Origin: Psococerastis gibbosa
Taxonomy: Eukaryota; Arthropoda; Insecta; Psocodea; Psocidae
Length of the DNA stretch: 64,000 bases
Assembly (NCBI GenBank): GCA_963971405.1
Contig: OZ020486.1
Location: 9,881,419 to 9,945,418, forward strand
Reading direction: 5' to 3'
The notes under the pieces are model-generated. The model saw only the letters and a program-made list of their open reading frames with translations, made no database searches and was not told where the DNA came from. Positions 22,137 through 33,674 of the stretch are shown here, piece after piece. The position numbers were made by a program, and so were the translations under genes. Every line of letters starts with the position of its first letter. Within the stretch, counting starts at the first letter, position 1.

Positions 22137-22503
22137 GTTGTTTCTAACGCCTGCTTTCAGCATTTCTGCTTTAAGTAACCCTGTCAGCCTGGCGGGGGGA
22201 GTGAGTCTGTTTGTTAACTTGAGGCACCCTAAGGGCAGACTCATTCACCTCGGGGAAAGGGGAGTTGACTAACAGGGTGGACCTCCTGATTATAGTGGAT
22301 TCCGAACCACTTGGGGAACATGGTGAAGTCACACGATTAAATCGGAGGTGACCAGGACTCGACTTATACTGCCTAAGCGAGTTATCATGTCCCACCAGGT
22401 TCCCCTGCCAACGCTGTGCACACTACCAAGTTGCCGCAGTTTGAAACATGCTCTGCTGTATTGGAATCAACAAGGTAAGGCCGTTGGCTAAAAAAATCAA
22501 CCA
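22137..22503 (-). mobile_element. SINE-B copy 3 inserted in repeat D, 11-bp target duplication
   Basis: A 367-bp minus-strand SINE-B. The minus-strand head reads gccaacggccttaccttgtt then gattcc, close to the 5' end of 5S rRNA (GCC.ACGGCCATACC..GTTGAAT). Further on come ggcaacttggtagtgtgcac and gttggcaggggaacctggtg, which sit where the 5S internal promoter and 3' region (GGTTAGTACTTGGATGGGTG, then GGGAAC) would be. The body matches copies 1 and 2, but the 3' end stops earlier than in copy 1. Confidence 0.85.
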
Positions 22504-23157
22504 ACAAAAATCATACCTCGAGACCATTTCTTTATAGTAGGCCAACTCAATTTGGGGGGGGGGTTTATTTTCAAAAAACTCCAAAAAACGTCTAAAAAAA
22601 TTATTTCTCAAAAGCGGCTCCAACAATTTCTTTTAAATTCACATATGTATATTGTAGTCGTTACTAATGATAACAAAATGCTTGGGTTCGGTTGCCCCTT
22701 GATAGTTTGCTTCTGGGGGTAAAAAATAAAAATAACTCAATTTTCATGAAAAATGACTAAAAAAATATATTTTCTGTGGAACCTTTTCTACCTTCAGGTA
22801 TGTTTTAGGTGTTCAATAGGGTAACAAAAACGGACACGTTACATTCCCAAAAAATATTTGCTTCTGTACAAAAAATTATTTTTTGAGAAATTATGGAAAA
22901 TCCACGTTCCAATACATTACGTGCCATGTGTGTGTCATTGTTACTACTGTTACATAGTATTGGTCTGTTCGTTCCAGAATATGCATTTAAGTTTTAAGGG
23001 GTTTTTTACTATATTGAGGTGAACCCCCCCCCCCCCCCCCTCGAGGGATCTGAAATTTAACCATAGGGAAATTATTCCCTATGAAATTACACATGTCTAT
23101 ATCTACTAATGTATACATTGGAAAGCATGTTCGAGTGAACTCGGACCGGTTCTTTTT
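22504..23157 (+). repeat. Repeat family D, copy 2, right part
   Basis: Continues family D after the SINE-B: aatcatacctcgagacc, a G10 run, the 'aaaaactccaaaaaacgtct' block, ttgatagtttgcttctgggg, a C17 run at 23024-23040, then gttcgagtgaactcggaccg. The matches to 14290-14914 are in the same order. Confidence 0.8.
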
Positions 23158-23515
23158 ATTTAATTTAAAAAATGAGCTCTGCGACAGAAATTAATAAAAA
23201 ATAAATAAAAAAAAACATATGGCAAGAGGTGGACTACAGTCTACAGCAGATGTTCATAAGTTAATAGCCAAAGGCAAAGAAACTTTAGAGGAAAGTTAGG
23301 TAACTTAGGTTAGGTTTTTCTACTTCTATGTTTGGCGGAGGTATCCTCACGCTGAGCTATTTCCCTATTTTCCCCATTTCGCTTTTTCCCCTTTCTACCA
23401 TACACAGTGAATACCCCCTTATGAAGGTCCAATCAGGTCCTCCCCCGTACACATCGAATTTCACAGTAAATACTCATTATAGAGCTATAAAAAATATCAT
23501 AGCCATTAGAATTAG
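23158..23515. other. Unassigned DNA
   Basis: About 360 bp; AT-rich at first, then a pyrimidine-rich patch (23350-23400). No gene recognised. Confidence 0.35.
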
Positions 23516-23669
23516 GTAGTTGGTTCGAGTCTTACACTTCTTACATTTTCTGGCCATGCGTCGGAGGGCATGTAAAGCAGGCGGTCCCGGGCCTTCCTAG
23601 TTGAGTGTAAGAGTGGGCTTTATAGCCCTAACTCCGCTAGGTTGGCTTAGTAATAGAACAAAAAAAGTC
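23516..23669 (+). mobile_element. SINE-A copy 3, 5'-truncated
   Basis: Begins inside the tRNA-like head at the B-box (ttggttcgagtc) and runs through ggagggcatgtaaagcaggc, cggtcccgggccttcctagt and ccgctaggttggcttagtaa to the AAAAAGTC end. Confidence 0.85.
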
Positions 23670-23719
23670 CTAATTTATGGAATAAATATTTAATTTTGAT
23701 GCATGATATGCGGCCGTTG

Positions 23720-24119
23720 CGTCGCCCAGGCGGGGATTTCACCGACCGGCTAGGGCTAAATACAAAAACGGTGACGTGGTAGCAGACATTCAAGACTTAG
23801 GCGGGGCTTCCACCGACCTCGCATTGCAGAATGCAAATGACATTGACGGAAATGTTTGTTTTCCTCTATGCCATAGTTAAAATTGATCAATGATCGTACA
23901 GTTAAATCACAAACAAACTAAAATTAAAAAATGGCGTCATGGGATATGTTAATTACAAACATTTTAATAGATTTCTATAAAAAGAAAAATTCTAATTTCC
24001 GTCAATGTCATTTGCATTCTGCAATGTGAGGTCGGTGGAAACCCCGCCTAAGTCTTGAGTGTCTGCTACCACGTCACCGTTTTTGTATTTAGCCCTAGCC
24101 GGTCGGTGGAATCGGCGCC
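23720..24119 (+). mobile_element. MITE-C copy 2 (PIF/Harbinger-like)
   Basis: Inverted ends around ccgaccggctagggct (left) and agccctagccggtcggtgga (right), with the gacgtggtagcagacattca arm and its inverse gtctgctaccacgtcaccg. The interior plus-strand frame from 23931 starts MASWDM and continues TNILIDFYKKK. The outermost left end is altered relative to other copies, so the boundary and target duplication are uncertain. Confidence 0.8.
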
Positions 24120-25338
24120 TAAAACCGAATGGCCACAGTTGTCAGAATGGTTTCGTACAAAAAACGGTTGCTAAGGCGTCCGAACACCATACCAACTCCA
24201 TAACTACAATGAATATTTACTATGGTATCCGAAAAACGCCCGATTGGTATTCTGGTATAATTGGTATTCATTAGAAATCATTCTGAAATTTCAGTTTTCA
24301 AATGCACAGAAAACTCGCAAGCCCATCTGGACCTTACTATCTTGACTTCCGTAAATATACACTGTATACGCACCCACTACTACCGTACAATCGAGTAGGC
24401 TGGTCTGCTCACGAACAAGCAGAACCTATAATTTTCCTATTAGCTCGTCTTGGTCTTTTCAGTGTGGTCAAGAGGGTATTCGCGGTATACAATAGTACTC
24501 ACCGTATTCGGGTTTTCTCGCCTTTGGAAAAGAAATAAGCTAACTATAGCACTCTTTAAATTAACTAACGGATTGCCGCTTTGGTAGAAAACCGTGTTCG
24601 TGATATTTAGGAATGCTCCAGCAGTTATCTGTTAAACCATTGTGCAAAGAATAATTATGTACAGGTAAGAGCTTATGATGGGACAAAGTACTGGTAATTG
24701 GATACATTCTATTACTGAATCAATTAACACTATTTTTATGAAGCTTACTTTAAGTCGGCAACATTGGGGAAAAATCTGGTTTCCAAGAATGGATCTGTTT
24801 CGTTTGGAAATCCAAAATGAGGGCTATAGATGTAGCCATAGAGAAATTACGTCAAATCGCATTGGCTAGCAGCCAGCATTTTCCTATACGAATGAGTTGC
24901 ATTTCCGTGTATATGCCAATAATTGCATTTTCCCACCATTTCCACAATTTTTTTTAAATATCAGCTAACTATTCCCTGTTTTAGTTGAGATTGTGAGTCG
25001 CTGCAGTATAAACTTATATAAATCAAGGCCATTCCTATATGTTTTTTCTTTTGAAGTAGGGGGGCTGGCTTTTTTCATATATTATCCCAAGCTATGGTAC
25101 CTTATTCTTGGCAGTTCACCACATTCCAATATTTTCATAACATACCGGTAATATGTGACCCCTATTTTGATTTATTGGTCAAATTCAGTGGTTAGATGGC
25201 GTGTTTGATAAACTGAGGACAGCTATCGCAAATTCATTACGGGAACACTTGTAGGTCCCTTTTATTAAGTATTTTTAGACCGCAGCACCAAGGACAATTA
25301 TATCCTGAAATGTTCATTGTCAAATTTGTATAAAACCT
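24120..25338. other. Unassigned DNA
   Basis: About 1.2 kb with no recognised gene. A short stretch near 24820-24850 (gtagccatagagaaatta) also occurs inverted beside the copia 5' LTR (about 5040-5062), but is too short to define a repeat. Confidence 0.35.
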
Positions 25339-25342
25339 TTAA

Positions 25343-25736
25343 GAGGACATGCTACGTAGGCAATGAGCACCCCAAAATTTGTTGTTTTTATTGACTTTTT
25401 ATTTTTTATTTAATTAACAAAGCAAGTCATTAAAAATTTGGCTCATGGAAGTTATAGAAGACTGCTTCATGCATCATTTAATAGGAAATATTACATTTTT
25501 GTTTTTTAGTTCTTTCATAAATACCAGAACGGACTAAAATTATGCGTATTCTGGGATTTGTGGAAGAACTACAAAACCGAAAAGTAAAAACACCCGATTA
25601 TATGATGCACGAAGTAGTCTTCTACAACTTCCATGAGCCAAATCTTTAATGACTTGCTTTGTTAATTAAATAAAAAATAAAAAGTCCATAAAAACAACAA
25701 ATTTTGGGGTGCTCATTTTCTACGTAGCATGTCCTC
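25343..25736. mobile_element. Foldback MITE flanked by TTAA
   Basis: Long inverted repeat: gaggacatgctacgtaggca on the left and the complementary ctacgtagcatgtcctc on the right. The arms run about 170 bp each (gagcaccccaaaatttgttg, cttgctttgttaattaaata, tcatggaagttatagaagac and their inverses). TTAA sits at both ends (25339-25342, 25737-25740). That is the target used by piggyBac-type elements, but the arms alone do not prove the superfamily. The interior is short and non-coding. Confidence 0.75.
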
Positions 25737-25896
25737 TTAAAAACAATATTCTGGTGCACCTGACGTTTTGGGGTATCCGCCTGAGACGGCCGGTCACTTT
25801 ACCGCCTCATAGAACCATACTAATCCGTCCTACCATCGGTAAAATTACCACAAGATCATGGTGGTGAGGTCATAGGACATAAAGCCTCCGACACAA
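25663..25896 (+). repeat. 234-bp direct repeat, left copy
   Basis: Runs from taattaaataaaaaataaaa to cctccgacacaa. It matches 26412-26645 without a difference by eye. It begins inside the right arm of the TTAA foldback and extends about 155 bp beyond it, so it is not a repeat unit in its own right. Confidence 0.9.
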
Positions 25897-26411
25897 AAAA
25901 AAAAAAATCATCAGCGCATGATGATCCAGCATTGGGAAGAGAAAAGGAAAACCAGTTACTGGAAGTCAACCCCAGGGCAAAGACAGGCCAAACTGTTCCT
26001 TTCCTACTCACAAAACTTCACAAAGAAGTTACTCAAGCTCAGCAAACTAGATCTGAGAATCCTCACAGGCATCCTCACAGGACACTGCCCGGTGAATTAT
26101 CACCTGAAAAACATGGGAAAAGTGACTGAGGACACATGTCGCTTCTGCAAGGAAGCCACTGAGACTGCGGAGCACGTACTATGCGACTGCCCGGCCATCT
26201 CCTACCGACGCCAAGTAGCCACCGACTCCCGGTTCCTAGATCCAGTGGAAGTGTGCAAACTAGCACCAAGAAGTGTGGTCAAGTTCATAAGGAACACCAT
26301 CACAGATTGGGACTAACAAGATCGGGAAATCGCAATAGATCTTAAGGTCAAAGCGATTCGCAAGGCCCACCAGGGTCAAACGACCTAACTTTAATCTAAT
26401 CTAATCTAATC
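25897..26411 (+). mobile_element. 5'-truncated LINE 3' end (RNase H-type/Jockey-like), between 234-bp direct repeats
   Basis: A 132-codon open frame (25918-26316) ends the ORF2 of a LINE. It carries QAKLFLSYSQN, then LLKLSKLDLRILTGILTGHC, NYHLKNMGK and a zinc-knuckle-like C-x2-C-x7-H-x4-C (CRFCKEATETAEHVLCDC). In Jockey/R1-group LINEs this layout follows the RNase H-like domain at the protein's end. The stop is followed by about 70 bp of 3' UTR and a (TCTAA)n tail. A run of about eleven A lies just inside the 5' junction. The frame is intact over this part. The rest of the LINE is absent. Confidence 0.85.
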
Positions 26412-26645
26412 TAATTAAATAAAAAATAAAAAGTCCATAAAAACAACAAATTTTGGGGTGCTCATTTTCTACGTAGCATGTCCTCTTAAAAACAATATTC
26501 TGGTGCACCTGACGTTTTGGGGTATCCGCCTGAGACGGCCGGTCACTTTACCGCCTCATAGAACCATACTAATCCGTCCTACCATCGGTAAAATTACCAC
26601 AAGATCATGGTGGTGAGGTCATAGGACATAAAGCCTCCGACACAA
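26412..26645 (+). repeat. 234-bp direct repeat, right copy
   Basis: Same sequence as 25663-25896, starting directly after the LINE's (TCTAA)n tail. The position is what a very long target-site duplication would produce. Confidence 0.9.
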
Positions 26646-28204
26646 GAAGGCATGCATCTCGTCAGACATGTAAATTGTTTCGAGAGGTCCCAGGTGGGCT
26701 GCACGTGCATACCCAATAGAATATCATTACTATTCTCGACAACACCCAACATCACGTATAGCACATATGCATTTTACATTTACTTTCATTTTTAGATACA
26801 TAGTTAGCTAAAAATAATTCAGATACTGCCTCCAGATACAGATACAGATACTGCCTCCAGATACAGATACAGATACTGCCCCACGGCCCGTAGATCAAAA
26901 CTGTTCATAAAGAGGTGAATCTCGTCCTGACAAATAATTGCCTTTCTATCTACTCTCTCTATGCAATGCTGTAGCCTATAAGCTTCCAAGAAAATCACAA
27001 ATTATTTGCCAACTCCTTCATTAGGGCTAATTACTCATCTGCGGTAAAGTGGAAAAAATTTACATAGAAATAAAAAAGAAGTAAATAAGGAAAACAATCA
27101 TAACCTTTTAGTTTATTTCGATTTTCTGCGCTATCTACTGCAGCCAGTACAATACTATCCTAGGAAGGTAGTATGTATAGACATTGTAAGCGACACCAAT
27201 TTCTAAATTCTGAGTAAGTTGAGAGGAAAAGAGGGAAGGAGAGGGCATGTGAAGCCAAGATCGGAGCTCTACGTGACTATATAGTTCGGAAAATGCTTCA
27301 TTCAGAAGCGACTTGGTGCTCTGTGAAAGAATAGGCATGGCTCATCTTGAGCCACAAGATTAAAGATAAAAAACAATAACAAAAGAGTACAGCTTTAGTA
27401 GTGCAGAAAAACGATTCCAGGACGGTTTGTAGAAGGGGAAAACAGGAGTAAGTTGCCTTTAACCGAAAATGGGAATTTTAAGAAGCTAGGAAGCGTGGCC
27501 CAAAACAGAGTTGAATCGGCCCTTCATAGCTCGATTAATATGCGTCCAAAATTTGTAGTTTGTAACCGGAGAGTAAGACAAATATTTGTTTAACCAATAA
27601 ATAACTAAGACACAGAAAACACTGCAACTAAATTCTTGAATTATGGGCACAACGGAACATAACGCTACAAGCTAGCAATTACTCATTCTTCGGAAAACTA
27701 CTGTTATTCAAGTATGAGGCCTCTATTAGTCACAATACAAGCTGATAGCCGTGTCATAATATTTTAGGTGATAATAACAGAGTTGCCGGCTAATTAATTC
27801 AGTGAAATGCAATGAGCCTGAAGGTGCATAAGACGCGCCGCGCCGGCCTTGCACCACGTGACCAAGGCAACCTGTATGTGGGCCAACTCAAATTCCGACA
27901 CTTGCGGAATTTCATTGAACGAGTTTGGGGGATTTTCTGTTTATGCAAATGTTTCGAGTAATCCGACGATTAGCGCATAAGGCTATCGGGTATGCGATGT
28001 AATGATTTCAAGACCTTATGGAAGGTGGGACAATATCGGTATTCAGGCATCGGCAATTTCACAATGCGAATATTATAGGCTGTTAATAACAGTAAAAGTC
28101 TTATATTTACGGGGCGAGACTTAAGACTAGAAAGTCTTTTTGTTTCCAAAACAGGTACATAGTCAACAAACAAAAAACGTGAAACTAAAATAATCTTGTT
28201 CTCT
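26646..28204. other. Unassigned DNA with a small tandem repeat
   Basis: No gene recognised. A 25-bp unit (agatactgcctccagataca plus gatac) occurs about 2.4 times at 26821-26880. The remainder is mixed-composition DNA without motifs. Confidence 0.4.
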
Positions 28205-28814
28205 TCTTCTTCAAGTTACAGCCGGATGATGGCTGGTTGGCAGCAACATATTGCAGCGATGTCTCCAGTCTCCGCGATTTTGACATGCCCTCGTCAGCTC
28301 CACATAGGACGTTATCCCCAAATCATGCTTAACTTGTTGGAGATATTCGTTTCGTGGCCGTCCCCGTAGATTTACGCCTTCCATGGTCCCCTCAATGACG
28401 CAGCTGACTATGTTATCATGCCGAAGCAGGTGCCCGATCCAGCGTGCCCTCCTAGTGGATATGGATGCAATAAGGGTCCTTTTTTCATTTATTTGGGTTA
28501 GGACTTCCTCATTAGTAACATGGTCTTGCCAAGGTATTCTCAAAATGCGGCGATAACACCACATTTCGAATGCTTCTATTTTCTTGACATATTTTTCGCT
28601 TATGCACCATGTTTCACATCCGTATAGTAGAATGCTCCACACAAGAGACTTAAGCATTCTTTTCCTGAGTCTGATATTGATATTGTTAGACTGAAAAATT
28701 TTCGACTTTTTATTGAAAGCGACTCTTGCCTGGTGCAATCTATACTCAATCTCTTGGATAGACCTGCCGTCAGAGGTAATTTTGCTACCTAGGTATGTGA
28801 AGGATATCTTATTC
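28205..28814 (-). mobile_element. LINE reverse-transcriptase C-terminal fragment
   Basis: A minus-strand frame of about 200 codons. The upstream end reads ISFTYLGSKITSDGRSIQEI, then MHQARVAFNK, LKSLVWSILLYGCETWCISE, FEMWCYRRILRIPW, RRARWIGHLLRHD and LRGRPRNEYLQQ, ending NMLLPTSHHPAVT with a stop at 28211. The YGCETW, RRIL.I.W, RW.GH.LR and GRPR series is the conserved C-terminal region of insect endonuclease/reverse-transcriptase LINEs. The frame stays open to the end but is 5'-truncated and lacks the catalytic domain. The tail is GAA-rich. The same 3' end recurs at 18480. Confidence 0.88.
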
Positions 28815-29234
28815 TAAACGTGATAAAAAGACATAAAGCCTTATAGGCAAAAATCGTACTCTAAAACTGTTCTGTCCCAAGCAATGTTTTAAATAACTGA
28901 CTTTTAAGCCCGCGAATCTTTGGCTGCCATCTGATTTCCTTATCTAGGGAGTTTCACTGGCAGCAGGCATTTAAACAAAAAATTAACTACCATATGAAGC
29001 AGCTGTTATGTTGGGCCAGTTGGGGTATCCGCAATACAATGGGTGTTAGTCAAAGTCAAAATTATGAATGATGTAGGAAAGTTTTAAAAAATATATTTAA
29101 AAAAAAAAATGCAAGCTAGGCAGTGGTCACTCAAACTACAATACTTACAGCCAGTAGCCACGCCGTAGCTTGACAACCCATCCAAAATACCTTAACTACT
29201 GCTCTTTCTGCGATGTTGTCGTCAGTAAAAGCAG
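28815..29234. other. Unassigned DNA
   Basis: About 420 bp, AT-rich, no recognised gene. Confidence 0.35.
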
Positions 29235-29575
29235 CCGCGTTTTCCCCGCCGTCAAAGGTACCTTCACATAGTCCAGGTATCCATCAGCCGACATTACGAA
29301 CTTCAGCATTATGCATATCGGCTGCTGCCGAATACGCAGCACAGGTCTGGAAAACTTCTGCACACACTAAAGAGGGCGATGTTGCCTTAAATGAAGCTGC
29401 ACGAATCATCTCAGGCTGTCGCAAACCCAGCCCCGTTCACAAGCTCTACCCCAATTGCTCCTCCAGCTATCCAACGCACCGTTCTGGAAGACGTTGAAAG
29501 AACAAAAGTAGAGGACGACCCTCGGCATCTACTTCACGGACAGCCAGCTGGGCGAAACAGCCAGAGAAGTCCATA
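29235..29575 (+). mobile_element. LINE C-terminal fragment (different family)
   Basis: The frame from 29213 contains LRTSALCISAAAEYAAQVW, KTSAHTKEGDVALNEAARII and SGCRKPSPVHKLY. This matches the recalled LINE pattern ALCYS.AEY..PVW..S.HT..VD.ALNE..RIITGC..PTP...LY, located downstream of the reverse transcriptase. The following LAG-like block continues in another frame (IAPPAIQRTVLEDVER), so there is at least one frameshift. Confidence 0.8.
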
Positions 29576-30276
29576 GTAAGAGTTTTCTCAGCAGCTTAGA
29601 TGGAAGTTTGACGCAAAAACTCAAACATTAAATTTCTGCCTTCAAAATGTGACTGTTTTACTTTTATTATACCTTATAGGCTTAAGTTTTATAATTCTGT
29701 CAGACGAGGCCCATGTGAAATGCCATAGACTAAAGATTACCCCCCCCCCCCTTCTGAAACTACCAGTGAATAATTTACATGTGTATCCAAGATTGGGAAC
29801 TCAGAAGGACAGATGACGATTGGAGTTCCAAGAAAGTCAAAGTAATGTGGAATTAACATGCCTGGAATGCCAATGGAACAACTTGCATAATGTTATTAGC
29901 CATACAAGGTCCTCTTGTGTATTAGCCAAAAGTAAAAACCAGTAGTACTGGAACAGTGGATGCTAAATCAATGATCTTGGCATGAAGAAGATAGCCTCAA
30001 AGGAACGTCAAAGGCAAGACATAAAAGGCATTATGTCGATCACTATAGGTCCATAGGACATTCGGGCATCCTACTTGAAAAGACTAGGTAAGGAATACTG
30101 CACCACCATGCTTAGCATTACTTGCCGATAATTCTCAAGAGATGGCCTACGTACTGCGAAATTCTAGAAAGAAGAACATACTTACATATGGTCCCTATGA
30201 TAGGAATATGATGTAAGTACAATAGAAAAATATTCTGCATACGTTACTACACTGGGTGTACAGGTAGACACAGTAG
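29576..30276. other. Unassigned DNA with a C12 run
   Basis: No gene recognised; C12 at 29740-29751. Confidence 0.35.
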
Positions 30277-30279
30277 TTG

Positions 30280-30661
30280 GGTGCCCATTCCATTGACCGG
30301 CTAGGGCTATTTCCAAAACGGTGACGTGGTAGCAGACACTCAAGACTTAGGTGGCGTTTCCACCGACCTCGCATTGCAGAATTGACGGAAATGTTTATTT
30401 TCCTCTATGCCATAGTTAAAATTGATCAATGATCATACAATAAAATCACAAACAAACAAACTAAAATTAAAAAATGGCTTCATGGGATATGTTAATTACA
30501 AACATTTTAATAGATTTCTATAAAAAGAAAAACAAACATTTCCGTCAATGTCACTTGCAATCTGCAATGCGAGGTCGGTGGAGACTCTACCTAAGTCTTG
30601 AGTGTCTACTACCACGTCACCGTTTTGGAAATAGCCCTAGCCGGTCAATGGAATGGGCACC
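30280..30661 (+). mobile_element. MITE-C copy 3 (PIF/Harbinger-like)
   Basis: Inverted ends ggtgcccattccattgaccg and cggtcaatggaatgggcacc, followed on the right by TTA (30662-30664) and preceded on the left by TTG (30277-30279), a one-base departure from a TTA duplication. The plus-strand interior frame begins at 30474 with MASWDM and continues TNILIDFYKKK. The arm's cell gacgtggtagcagacactca is intact. Confidence 0.85.
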
Positions 30662-30664
30662 TTA

Positions 30665-31279
30665 GGACATTGAAAATTGTTGGCACAATTGTTGACCAAT
30701 GTAAATCAAAGCGTATAGGAATATATTTTCTAGTTTATGACATTCATGGCGCTACGATCAATTTCTCATGAGAAATTTGACTTTGCGCTAAAATTGAAAT
30801 AAGGGGGCTCCATTTGCCCTAAACAGGTTTTTCCTTAAGACCTGATAGTGAACTACTGAAGTGTGAAAACCCAATTTTATATTAGGTACCTATTTATGTT
30901 ACGGTACTATAATAAAAACCATGCACAGGCTCACATCACAGTAAGTAAAATTAGGCTGGCATTTTTAGTTGGGCTGCCACTAAACGAGCATATGGTCGGC
31001 GTTAATTAATTAATTTTGGTTAATTGGACTGCTCAAGCAAAAAATAGGAGTTCGCATCTGCTAAAAAAAGGTCAAAGCGTCCGGCCCATCGTATATAAGA
31101 AGGTTTAACCTTGACCGGGGTAGCGGCCCTCCAGCAAAAGTAACCTAATTTATGAAACGTAAAGGCTAATTAAACAGTAGTATACTTCCTGTAAAGTCGC
31201 TCTTCAATATTTAGGGCCATTCCTGTGCTTTGTACAAGGGAATTGTAATGGCGGCTGGATGAGCATCCGTAGCTCAGTC
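30665..31279. other. Unassigned DNA
   Basis: About 600 bp, AT-rich, no recognised gene or repeat. Confidence 0.35.
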
Positions 31280-31413
31280 AATTAAATTGAATTTAATTGA
31301 AAACAATAAATGAACAATACGACTATAAAGTCTTCTTTTCATGCTAACCTTAAAAACAAACATATTGTATTAATATATAGATGCTTAAAATTAAATAGAG
31401 AAGAAACAAGAGA
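31280..31413 (-). mobile_element. LINE-type 3' UTR fragment, copy 2
   Basis: Inverted counterpart of 21348-21497 with few differences by eye. The left end (aattgaatttaattgaaaac) is the tail side. The 66-codon frame across it is incidental. Confidence 0.6.
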
Positions 31414-33671
31414 ATCAATCAACGATTCGGCAGCAGTTTACTCGTGTAAGCGGGTAGTTCTCGCCATAACCCTAATGCAGTCAAAATTAAGCTATTTAGA
31501 TTGCGCCTAACGCTCTGCCTGTTGAATTGTTCATTTGTTTCTCATTTGCCGCTATTTTTTTTTTTTTTTTAAAGCCCTCTCTATATATTTTATAAACGTT
31601 GGTACAATGGTACTAATACCACTCCTAGAAGCTTGATGCGCCACTGTTGATGACAGACAACCCTACAATATATTTTATAAACAAACCATATCAATGCAAA
31701 ATAAATTTCTCATCAAATCCAGTGCTATTTAATAGTCTTCATCTGTATGGGAGAATGTCATGAAAGTGAAGTTAAAGTGCATAAGGTAAACATATGCGGT
31801 GTGGGGTCCCACGCTAATAATGCACCCCCGTTCCTATTCCCACGGGCTTATACGGCCAGTCTTCAACGGATTGAGTGACTTATTGGGCCATTTCTGTTTT
31901 CTATGCAAGCCACTCTCAAAGTTTCTCTTCCACGGCAAATTTCCCAAATAACAGCAAATTCAGACTAAATTTATCTACGGAAAAAGAATATGTAAAAAAT
32001 CTGGTCGGAGTAGGGTCCGTACCCAAGATATACGCATTTCCGGGACAGGTAGTGGCAGTGGCGGAGCGTCGGATAATCGACTTTGATGGTGGTAAAGTGC
32101 TTAAACTTGTGCGAGTCGTTGCAGAGGCGACTGAAGAGGTCAATCGGATACATTCATTAAATTGTTTGTATGCGATTAATCTTTTTTTTTTTTCAATGCG
32201 AGTGTAATGCTTGTAAATATTTATTTAAGTTAAAAAAAGAAAACACGCATAATTTTATATAGTATGTTCTATTTTCTTAAAAAGTAAACATTTAAATTTA
32301 AACAAAAAAGAAAACTGAATTCTACGTGACGAGATTCTTAATTTTCTTAGACTGCGTTGATAACATCTTGCTCATACAATCTCATTTGCTCGCGGCTTCC
32401 TGTAGATTTCAACGAAGCTCTTAATACATACTAACTTCAAAGGATGTGTTGAGTGTAATGCGGCATTGCCCGCCTTACATACACGCTCCGCCAGGAGGTT
32501 ACCTTTCCAACCTAAGCCAATTTAATCGTGTACCATATAATACGGCAACAAATAAAAAGAAAACATTTATCATGTTCAAGGCCGCAACCAGAAATTTTTT
32601 CAAGGGGGGGGGGGCATCTGGTGTCACCGCAGGTGAGGTAACCTTAATCTATTTAAAACTCCATTCTGTCTAGTGTATGCTGAAAACATCCCATCAGAGA
32701 CGCAAGTGTCACAAGTTACTGGCTATATCTATTATTCCACCATACAAGAGTACCTAACAAATTCATACCAATCGATACAATAGCCACATGTGAATAAACT
32801 ATGAAAGATGATGCACACTAACTTGATTTATAGAAATCCTTGAAATCCATGCGAATGCGAAAAAAAAGTAGAGAGAAAACACGAGGATAAGTAACAGTTT
32901 CTATGGCAACCAAGACACGGAAGACTCGCGTTACAAAAGCGCGGCGGCGTGCGACGCCGATGAAACTGACACCGCTGGGAACCGACCCTCTCCCACACCC
33001 GAAAGAAAGAAGGCAGTTGAATTCTTCAAAACCACCAGAAACTTCATTCTTTCCTTTCCCATAATGCGTTTATAGACGTTAGTGTTGTGCCTTTAATACT
33101 TTTAGAATTTTTTTAAGACCCCACAAGAGAATGGTAGGACCCAAGGACGATCTTGCAGCTCATGTCCTCTATAATTTTTTTTCGGGGGGGGGGGATGTAT
33201 TAAATACACACCTTCACCAGCTGCACAGGAAAAGTATGCATGCATACTACATACATAATCATTCAATTCAGCAACACACAGGGATTGAATTTCGAAAATG
33301 AGTTGTCCAATAAGGAAATAAGGCTCCTGTACAAAACGGGCCCGGATTCATGTTTAAATGTTACAATAATCGAAGTTATATATCTCGAAAATAATAATAA
33401 TATGCTTCATGTAATAAAAAAATTGTTTTTTTTCGCAGTAGCGCCTATATACACGCATAGCGTGTATCTGAATATATGGGCCTTAGCAGATTTTGATAGA
33501 ATTATAATTATATTGTACTGAGGCTGGAAAAATATAAGAAATAATTTTTATCGGTGCAGTATTTGCATTAGAGCTTTTCATAAAACATCAACACAGTTTC
33601 GTACATTACTCGCCCTCCTTTTTTGGGAAAAATAATCGTGATGTAAATGTGAGAAGTAACGTACAATATAT
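31414..33671. other. Mostly unassigned DNA with a hAT-MITE remnant
   Basis: No gene recognised in 2.2 kb. Around 32584-32690 an 11-bp G run preceded by ccagaaattttttcaa and followed by ctccattctgtctagtgta resembles the interior of the hAT-like MITE at 47405-47585 and is probably a diverged remnant. Another G11 run is at 33184-33194. The 110-codon frame at 31875-32207 has no known domain. Confidence 0.35.
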
Positions 33672-33674
33672 TAA

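Noticed and set aside
21745-22272. 175-codon plus-strand open frame
   Set aside because: It runs from unique DNA through repeat D into the inserted SINE-B, so it is a chance fusion. The conserved-looking peptide reflects repeat similarity.
5035-24850. Short inverted similarity between 5035-5065 and 24820-24850 (gtagccatagagaaatta)
   Set aside because: About 25-30 bp only; could be chance or an old scrap, and not linked to the copia insertion itself.
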